Of a stretch of DNA of 64,000 bases, positions 58,664 to 64,000 are shown one piece after another (position 1 is the first letter of the stretch; each line of letters opens with the position of its first letter). The stretch comes from Marinobacterium aestuarii (GTDB lineage: Bacteria; Pseudomonadota; Gammaproteobacteria; Pseudomonadales; Balneatricaceae). Position numbers and translations under genes: made by a program. The notes beneath the pieces were generated by a model, which saw only the letters and a program-made list of their open reading frames with translations, ran no database searches and was not told the DNA's origin. Location: assembly GCF_001651805.1 (NCBI RefSeq), contig NZ_CP015839.1, forward strand, positions 1,116,001 through 1,180,000, in the 5' to 3' direction.

Positions 58664-59593
58664 CTAGTCGTGAGCAAACCAGTTGCTTGCAATATGGTTG
58701 TGGGCCTCGGCCAGCACTAATTGCTGATCGTTCAGGTAGTCACGAAAATCGGGACTCAGGCAGAAGCCGTCGCGGATATCGTGTTTCGGCAGCTGTGGCT
58801 TGATGGACGCGTAGCGCTTGCCGGCGGTGGGCAGCCTGGCGGTGGCGGAGCTGATCTGATCGAGGCAGAAACCCACCGAGCGCGGGAAGTGTTCGTCACT
58901 GAGCAGAAAGCGCGCCACATCGGAACCATTGACCGCTGTGCGCATGGTGCGACGGTAGGCCATGTAGGCGCTGCCGGAGCGCAGTACATTGCCCCATACA
59001 ATCTGCGACAGGTTGGTGGTGTCGTTGTCCTCGGACAGCTGCAGTACGGCGGCGCCGGCGTCCAGCAGGCGGGTGGTCATGTCGGCGCGCTCCAGGTTGC
59101 AGCCCAGGCGCATGAAGTGCCAGGCCGCATCGCGGCTCATGGTGCCGAGCAGCAGGCCATTGATGCCCTGGCACCCCTCGATGATGCCGTTAAGAAAGGC
59201 GTGGCGGCCGTTGCGGTTGATGCCCTGCTGGATATCGTTGCGGGCGAACAGCAGCAGTTCGTTGACCAGTTCCCAGGCTTCGGCTGGCAGTACGTCGCGG
59301 GCCGTGCGGATGTTTTCGCGCAGCATGGTAAGGGACGACAGCATGGAGCTGGGGTTGGTGTCGTCGGCGAGGGTGAATTTCACCACATTGCGCTCGTCCT
59401 GTACCTTGTAGCGTTCAAAAAACAGCTCGGTACCGCTGTTGATGATGACCAGATTGAACCAGCCGATATTGACACTGCGGGGCAGGTCGAACAGCAGGTT
59501 GTCGTAGACGCTGACCAGGCGTGCGGTATTTTCGACGCGCTCCAGATAGCGCGCCGCCCAGTAAATTCTCTCAGCTACACGGGACAGCATCAT
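58664..59593 (-). CDS. alpha-E domain protein (DUF403)
   Basis: 309 residues, almost entirely helical. It opens MMLSRVAERIYWAARYLERVENTARLV, with the conserved ER motif that names the domain. No catalytic residues are known. In genomes it travels with circularly permuted ATP-grasp proteins and may bind or present the substrate. Its ATG overlaps the stop of the upstream ATP-grasp gene as ATGA, indicating tight stoichiometric coupling. Confidence 0.92.
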   Translation of the reverse strand: MMLSRVAERIYWAARYLERVENTARLVSVYDNLLFDLPRSVNIGWFNLVIINSGTELFFERYKVQDERNVVKFTLADDTNPSSMLSSLTMLRENIRTARDVLPAEAWELVNELLLFARNDIQQGINRNGRHAFLNGIIEGCQGINGLLLGTMSRDAAWHFMRLGCNLERADMTTRLLDAGAAVLQLSEDNDTTNLSQIVWGNVLRSGSAYMAYRRTMRTAVNGSDVARFLLSDEHFPRSVGFCLDQISSATARLPTAGKRYASIKPQLPKHDIRDGFCLSPDFRDYLNDQQLVLAEAHNHIASNWFAHD

Positions 59594-61044
59594 TTGGCCT
59601 CCGTATCAACGATCCAGGTATCCTTGCTGCCGCCACCCTGGGATGAGTTCACCACCAGAGAGCCCTTTTTCATGGCCACGCGGGTCAGCCCGCCGGTGGT
59701 CACATAGACGTCCTTGCCCTGCAGAATAAAGGGGCGCAGGTCCAGGTGACGCGGCTCAAGCTTGTTGTTGTCCACCAGGGTGGGCGCAGTTGAGAGCGCC
59801 AGGGTGGGCTGGGCGATATAGTTGCGCGGGTTGGACTTGATCAGTTCGGCAAATTTGGCCTGATCCTTCTTGGTGGAGTGGGGGCCAACCAGCATGCCAT
59901 AACCGCCGGATTCATTGGCCGGCTTGACCACCAGCTTGTCCAGGTTCTCCAGCACGTAGGCGCGGTCCTTGTCGTTCTCGCACAGGAAGGTCTTGACGTT
60001 GCGCAGCAGTGGCTCCTCATCGAGGTAGTACTTGATGAGCTGGGGTACATAGGCGTAGATGACCTTGTCATCGGCAACGCCTGCGCCCGGTGCATTGGCC
60101 AGGGCCACGTTGCCGGCTTTCCAGGCGCGCATGAGGCCGGGCACGCCCAGCACCGAACTCTTGTCAAAGACTTCGGGATCGAGGAAGAGATCGTCGATGC
60201 GGCGGTAGATCACATCCACCCGGGTGAGGCCGTCGATGGTGCGCATGAAGACCAGATCGTCTTCACTGACCACCAGGTCGCTGCCCTCCACCAGTTCTGC
60301 GCCCATCTGCTGGGCCAGAAAGGCGTGCTCAAAATAGGCCGAGTTGAAGATGCCCGGGGTCAGCACCACGATTTCGGGTTGCTTGACCTTGCGCGGTGAC
60401 AGGGCGGCCAGGGTGTCGAACAGCTGGGCCGGGTAGTCATCGATCGGCATGATATTGTCGTTTTCGAACAGCTCCGGCAGTACCCGTTTGGTGATGGCGC
60501 GATTTTCCAGCATGTAAGACACGCCGGACGGCACCCGCAGGTTGTCTTCCAGCACATAGAATTCGCCGTCGCCATCACGCACCAGGTCGGTGCCGCAGAT
60601 ATGGGCCCAGACGCCATGGGGCGGCGATACGCCGACGCACTCGGGGCGAAAGTTGACGGAGTTCTCGATCAGGTGGCGTGGAATAATGCCGTCGTTGATA
60701 ACATTCTGATCGTGGTACAGATCGTTGATGAACATGTTCAGTACGCGCAGACGCTGTTTCAGCCCGGCGGCGGTCTTGTCCCACTGCTTGCGGGAGATGG
60801 TGCGGGGAATAAGGTCAAAGGGCCAGGCCCGGTCGATGTTTCCTTCCTCGGTATATACCGTAAAGCTGACCCCCATTTCCTGGATGGTCGCCTCGGCCAT
60901 AAGGCGGCGTTTCTCAAGCTCTTCTTCATCGAGACTGGCAAGGTAGTTGGCAAGCTTGCGAGCCGGTGCTCTGGCGTTGCCAGGGGAGCTGATCAATTCA
61001 TCGAAGAAACCACCGCTGTCGTACTGCTTCCAATCGATACTCAT
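59590..61044 (-). CDS. circularly permuted type 2 ATP-grasp protein
   Basis: 484 residues. Motifs parallel to the ATP-grasp half of the 858-residue protein: FYVLEDNLRVPSGVSYMLENR, VVLTPGIFNSAYFEHAFLAQ, DGLTRVDVIYRRIDDLFLDP, VALANAPGAGVADDK and ESGGYGMLVGP. Read as a predicted ATP-dependent carboxylate-amine ligase for peptide bond-like linkages; substrate unknown. First gene of the five-gene cluster; the 550 bp upstream hold its promoter and an inverted repeat at 61111-61132. Confidence 0.93.
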   Translation of the reverse strand: MSIDWKQYDSGGFFDELISSPGNARAPARKLANYLASLDEEELEKRRLMAEATIQEMGVSFTVYTEEGNIDRAWPFDLIPRTISRKQWDKTAAGLKQRLRVLNMFINDLYHDQNVINDGIIPRHLIENSVNFRPECVGVSPPHGVWAHICGTDLVRDGDGEFYVLEDNLRVPSGVSYMLENRAITKRVLPELFENDNIMPIDDYPAQLFDTLAALSPRKVKQPEIVVLTPGIFNSAYFEHAFLAQQMGAELVEGSDLVVSEDDLVFMRTIDGLTRVDVIYRRIDDLFLDPEVFDKSSVLGVPGLMRAWKAGNVALANAPGAGVADDKVIYAYVPQLIKYYLDEEPLLRNVKTFLCENDKDRAYVLENLDKLVVKPANESGGYGMLVGPHSTKKDQAKFAELIKSNPRNYIAQPTLALSTAPTLVDNNKLEPRHLDLRPFILQGKDVYVTTGGLTRVAMKKGSLVVNSSQGGGSKDTWIVDTEAK

Positions 61045-61507
61045 GGTTTATGCCTTCTGCTGATCCCTGTTGCATTCCAACTCACCAAAGTGAGGCATGT
61101 TTCAATCCATTAACGGGCACAGTGCCCCGTTATGGTGATGCCTGACCGGGAGGGCTGTCGAAAAGTCGCATCTTGCTACTCTGATACCGTTCATGCAGCA
61201 ATTTGCAGGCCAGAATGCAGGCTGCAGAGACGGATCGGCGAGTGACTCAGCCGATACAGTGTAGCAGTGGCGGGCTTGTGCGTGATCGGGCGCGCAATAA
61301 AAGTCACAGCAAATTCAGTGGGCTGCGCATGATTTTTGAATTTAAGCGGGTGTTGTTAAGTGAGTGTTGCGTCTGGATCGGAGGGCGCAGCGATACCGCG
61401 GGCTTGCCGGCAGGTGTGGCAATGTGCAGGAGCTGTATTGGGGGTGTATTGGGGCTGCATAAGGGTGAACGGAAGATGTTGCAAAGGACTATATAAAGAG
61501 AGGGTAT
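61045..61507. other. non-coding region upstream of the ATP-grasp cluster
   Basis: About 460 bp with no convincing gene; an ORF at 61203-61496 on plus has no recognisable features. It contains an imperfect palindrome (61111-61132, TAACGGG...CCCGTTA) about 70 bp before the ATP-grasp start, a plausible operator. No sigma-54 or clear sigma-70 promoter was recognised on the minus strand by eye. Confidence 0.5.
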
Positions 61508-61536
61508 AAAAAACAGCAGTTGATATGAGCGCTGCT
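61508..61536 (-). terminator. possible terminator of the tRNA-Pro operon
   Basis: Minus strand: AGCAG, 12-base loop, CTGCT, G, then T6. The stem is short, so the call is tentative, but it is the first hairpin with a T run after the second tRNA. Confidence 0.5.
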
Positions 61537-61592
61537 TGGGACGGATCTTGCTTATCTAGAAGGAGCTGTATCAGAAGAAGCGATATCAGATT

Positions 61593-61669
61593 TGGTCGGG
61601 GTAACAGGATTTGAACCTACGACCCCTGCCTCCCGAAGACAGTGCTCTACCAGGCTGAGCTATACCCCG
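61593..61669 (-). tRNA. tRNA-Pro (anticodon CGG), copy 2 in transcription order
   Basis: 77 nt with encoded CCA. Acceptor stem CGGGGTA/TACCCCG, discriminator A, D arm GCTCAGCCTGGTAGAGC, anticodon stem CTGTC/GGCAG with loop TTCGGGA (anticodon CGG, reads CCG), and T arm with GGTTCAAATCC. It differs from copy 1 only by a compensatory acceptor-stem pair, as far as I can see. Confidence 0.95.
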
Positions 61670-61749
61670 ACGTATCTGACGTGCTGCTGCAGCCAAGGCT
61701 GCGGTGGTCTAAGACCCAACTGCGAAACAGTTGTTGAAGCGGGAAAGTT

Positions 61750-61826
61750 TGGTCGGGATAACAGGATTTGAACCTACGACCCCTGCCTCCCGAAGACAGT
61801 GCTCTACCAGGCTGAGCTATATCCCG
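61750..61826 (-). tRNA. tRNA-Pro (anticodon CGG), copy 1 in transcription order
   Basis: 77 nt with encoded CCA, acceptor stem CGGGATA/TATCCCG and the same body and CGG anticodon as copy 2. The G-C pair of copy 2 is A-T here, with both strands of the stem changed. Transcribed from the promoter at 61878-61905. Confidence 0.95.
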
Positions 61827-61877
61827 AACCTATGCCCTCAGCAGGCCTTTGGACAGGTCTGCTGTGAACAGGGCGAA

Positions 61878-61905
61878 ATTATAATCCGGGCTCGGATGAT
61901 GTCAA
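61878..61905 (-). promoter_or_regulatory. strong promoter of the tRNA-Pro genes
   Basis: Perfect TTGACA (61905-61900) and perfect TATAAT (61883-61878) on the minus strand with a 16-base spacer, followed by a C-rich discriminator (TTTCGCCC). This is the form expected of a growth-rate-controlled stable RNA promoter. It lies 52 bases before the first tRNA. Confidence 0.9.
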
Positions 61906-61945
61906 GGCTGTTTTATAAAACAAGCGCTTAGGCATCAGTTGCGTA

Positions 61946-62302
61946 TTATTGCATTTCAACTTCGCCGAGGCGGTTGGCGGTTTCCGGGCAGGCCAGGCGA
62001 TCGGTGGCGACCAGAACATTGGCCAGATGATCATAAGCCACGCGCTGCTGCTTGAGGATCTGCTCGGCTTCGGTCAGGGCTTCCTCGACGCTGATTTGGC
62101 CGCTGCGGTGGTCCTGGCTGATCGTCAGGCTGCGTTTGTCGTTGGCGACGATACGCTTGTAGGTATTCTTGGCTTCAATGTTGAGACGAAAGCAGGCGGC
62201 ATAGATGCCATCCTTGAGGTTTTGTGCGCTTGCAGGCTCTTCGGCTCGGCCAGGGGCGGCGCTGAGTAACAGCAGCACGAAAAGCGGGAAAGTCCTTTTC
62301 AT
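61946..62302 (-). CDS. hypothetical small exported protein
   Basis: 118 residues. A clear signal peptide, MKRTFPLFVLLLLSAAPGRA, is cut before EEPA. The mature part is helical and charged, with two cysteines (AACFRL and LACPETAN) that could form a disulfide. I do not recognise the family. Its codon use and signal peptide suggest a real gene. It lies upstream of and on the same strand as the tRNAs, and divergent from the HerA-like gene. Confidence 0.75.
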   Translation of the reverse strand: MKRTFPLFVLLLLSAAPGRAEEPASAQNLKDGIYAACFRLNIEAKNTYKRIVANDKRSLTISQDHRSGQISVEEALTEAEQILKQQRVAYDHLANVLVATDRLACPETANRLGEVEMQ

Positions 62303-62552
62303 TCAGTAACTCCGGTAGGCGGCTTGGCTATGGCGCTGTCAGTATAGCGTAGCCTTGGCGTTGATTATGCATAGTTCTACGGCGCACCTGTAGCGTCATT
62401 TATAGGGGAAATCTGCAGGCGGTCTGGGCCCTGCGTATTCTCCCTTGTTGGCAAAGTGCGCCTGGCGAGTGGGCTGTTACACTGTGGCGAGAGTATTCAG
62501 GGCGTGCTGTGCGACGGTGTTTGCCCAACGGGAAAGAGCGGAGGAGTTGCGT

Positions 62553-64000
62553 ATGTCATCAGGGAATCTGGCGCTGGGGCGCAGCGTTGCGGGTAAGGAT
62601 GTTGAGTTGCCGCTGATTATGGCGAACCGCCATGGCTTGATCGCAGGCGCTACCGGTACCGGCAAGACCGTCAGTTTGCAGACCATGGCGGAAGGCTTTG
62701 CCCGCAGCGGTGTGCCTGTGTTCATGACGGACGTAAAGGGGGACCTGTCGGGCCTGGCCGCAGAGGGGCGTGGGCACCCGAAGATCGCCGAACGAGTGGC
62801 GCTGCTGGGGCTTGATGATTATCGTCCAAGGTCGGCGCCGGTGGTGTTCTGGGACCTGCTGGGGGTCAGGGGGCACCCGGTGCGTACGACTGTGTCGGAC
62901 ATGGGGCCGCTGTTGCTGAGTCACCTGCTGGAGCTCAACGAGACTCAGTCCGGCGTGCTCTATGCCTGTTTTCGCATTGCCGACGATGAAGGGCTTTTGC
63001 TGCTGGATCTGAAAGACCTGCAGGCGATGCTGGCCTGGATGGGCGAGAATCGCAGCGCGCTGGGCAGTCGCTACGGCAATATCGCCAGCGCCAGTATAGG
63101 GGCTATCCAGCGGCGTCTGCTGATGCTGGAGTCCGAGGGCGCGGCGCAGTTCTTTGGCGAACCCGCGCTGCAGATGGCGGATCTGATGCAACGGGATTTT
63201 TCCGGCAATGGTGTGATCAGCGTGCTGGATGCAACGGCGCTGATGACAAGGCCAAGGCTCTACTCCACTTTTTTACTCTGGTTGCTGTCTGAGCTGTTTG
63301 AGCAGTTGCCGGAAGTCGGTGACAAGGCCGAGCCAAAACTGGTGTTTTTTTTCGACGAAGCACATTTGCTGTTTGATCGCGCGCCCCGCGCGCTGCTCGA
63401 CAAGGTGGAGCAGGTGGTACGGCTGATTCGTTCCAAGGGCGTCGGGATCTATTTTGTCAGTCAGAGCCCGGGTGATATACCGCAGGACATTCTGGGTCAG
63501 CTGGGGCACCGGGTGCAGCATGCGCTGCGGGCCTTCACGCCTAAAGATCGCAAGGTGGTCAAGGCGGCGGCCCAGACGTTCCGTGCCGCCCCGGGAGTGG
63601 ACACCGAGCAGCTGATAACTGCGCTGGGTGTGGGTGAGGCGCTGGTGTCGGTGCTGGATACCTCCAGTGTGCCGACGGAGGTGGCGCACACCCTGGTGCG
63701 CCCGCCGGAGTCGCGCCTGGGGCCGCTGGAGGATGTTGAGCGGGTGCAGCTTCTGTCCCGTTCGCCCATGGGAGCCCGCTACGATGAAATGGTGGATCGG
63801 GAGTCGGCCTTCGAGCTGCTGAAAGCGCGCAGTGAAAAGGTACTCTCGAGCGAGGCTGCAGCGCTGGCGGATGCGCCTGTGGATGAAAAAAAGTCGCGCA
63901 AGTCGAGTGGGCGGGCCAGCAGTGGTCTGTTTGGCAGCCTGGCGAAAAGCGCGATGCGTGCGATTGGCACCCAGCTTGGACGCCAGATCGTACGCGGGTT
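62553..64000 (+). CDS. HerA-like ATPase of the YjgR/DUF853 family (C-terminus cut by window end)
   Basis: The open frame runs from ATG 62553, preceded by GAGGAG (62541-62546), to the window edge without a stop, 482 complete codons. E. coli YjgR has 500, so only a short tail is missing. Walker A is GATGTGKT, Walker [12 protein letters not shown], and the arginine-finger region lies around [11 protein letters not shown]; the family segments [17 protein letters not shown] and [21 protein letters not shown] are conserved. It is a predicted hexameric P-loop ATPase of the FtsK/HerA superfamily. Its cellular role is unknown. Confidence 0.93.
   Translation, partial: MSSGNLALGRSVAGKDVELPLIMANRHGLIAGATGTGKTVSLQTMAEGFARSGVPVFMTDVKGDLSGLAAEGRGHPKIAERVALLGLDDYRPRSAPVVFWDLLGVRGHPVRTTVSDMGPLLLSHLLELNETQSGVLYACFRIADDEGLLLLDLKDLQAMLAWMGENRSALGSRYGNIASASIGAIQRRLLMLESEGAAQFFGEPALQMADLMQRDFSGNGVISVLDATALMTRPRLYSTFLLWLLSELFEQLPEVGDKAEPKLVFFFDEAHLLFDRAPRALLDKVEQVVRLIRSKGVGIYFVSQSPGDIPQDILGQLGHRVQHALRAFTPKDRKVVKAAAQTFRAAPGVDTEQLITALGVGEALVSVLDTSSVPTEVAHTLVRPPESRLGPLEDVERVQLLSRSPMGARYDEMVDRESAFELLKARSEKVLSSEAAALADAPVDEKKSRKSSGRASSGLFGSLAKSAMRAIGTQLGRQIVRG

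Noticed and set aside
61203-61496. ORF of 97 codons upstream of the ATP-grasp cluster
   Set aside because: No ribosome-binding site, no domain or signal peptide, and composition is not coding-like.

Overview
The window is ordinary chromosomal DNA from a gammaproteobacterium, probably an Oceanospirillales/Pseudomonadales-type marine bacterium. A Marinobacterium- or Marinobacter-like genome would fit. I infer this from gene order and protein resemblance, not from a search. Supporting orders are guaB-guaA-tadA-mltF-purL, ubiG-mupP-yciK, gyrA-serC-pheA-hisC-tyrA/aroA-cmk-rpsA-ihfB and pdhR-aceE-aceF, together with a TRAP transporter. No prophage, complete insertion sequence, CRISPR array or rRNA is visible.

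Layout. 1-13.1 kb: end of an alpha/beta hydrolase gene, fklB, an M23 peptidase, xseA, then guaB and guaA (GMP synthesis), tadA, mltF and purL. Two related MITE-like elements (136-319 and 5021-5193) flank the fklB-guaB block in opposite orientation. 13.4-20.5 kb: an OmpA-like protein, the yci group (yciI, yciB, rnm, yciO, rluB), an H-NS-like protein, and the ubiG-mupP-yciK operon. 20.7-33.5 kb: the gyrA to ihfB superoperon, with Ser, Phe, Tyr, His and shikimate enzymes, CMP kinase, ribosomal protein S1 and IHF-beta, followed by lapA, pyrF and a ComEA-like protein. lapB is absent between lapA and pyrF. 33.7-47 kb: an AEC transporter, then a 2-hydroxyacid/pyruvate module. This module has a TRAP transporter (DctP-Q-M), a FAD/Fe-S D-lactate-type dehydrogenase, PdhR, and pyruvate dehydrogenase E1 and E2. 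Two PdhR-like operators lie in the dctP-pdhR divergent region. 47.4-51.6 kb: ugd, a UDP-glucuronate epimerase, galU and the EF-P paralogue efpL. 51.7-61.0 kb: a five-gene minus-strand cluster of circularly permuted ATP-grasp, alpha-E, transglutaminase and putative amidoligase proteins, with the ATP-grasp/alpha-E pair present twice, once split and once fused. 61.5-64 kb: two tRNA-Pro(CGG) genes behind a near-consensus promoter, a small secreted protein, and a HerA-like ATPase gene cut by the window end.

The two most interesting signals are these. (1) Four intergenic arrays (6852-6990, 13152-13317, 33579-33714, 47193-47348) are built almost wholly of short hairpins presenting GGA in the loop. 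Several match the CsrA/RsmA SELEX consensus, the stems vary while staying complementary, and at convergent junctions each strand mostly carries GGA hairpins near its own gene end. (2) The ATP-grasp/alpha-E/transglutaminase/amidoligase cluster is a predicted but biochemically uncharacterised peptide-tagging or peptide-synthesis system. It occurs here with duplicated modules and without an Anbu protease gene next to it.
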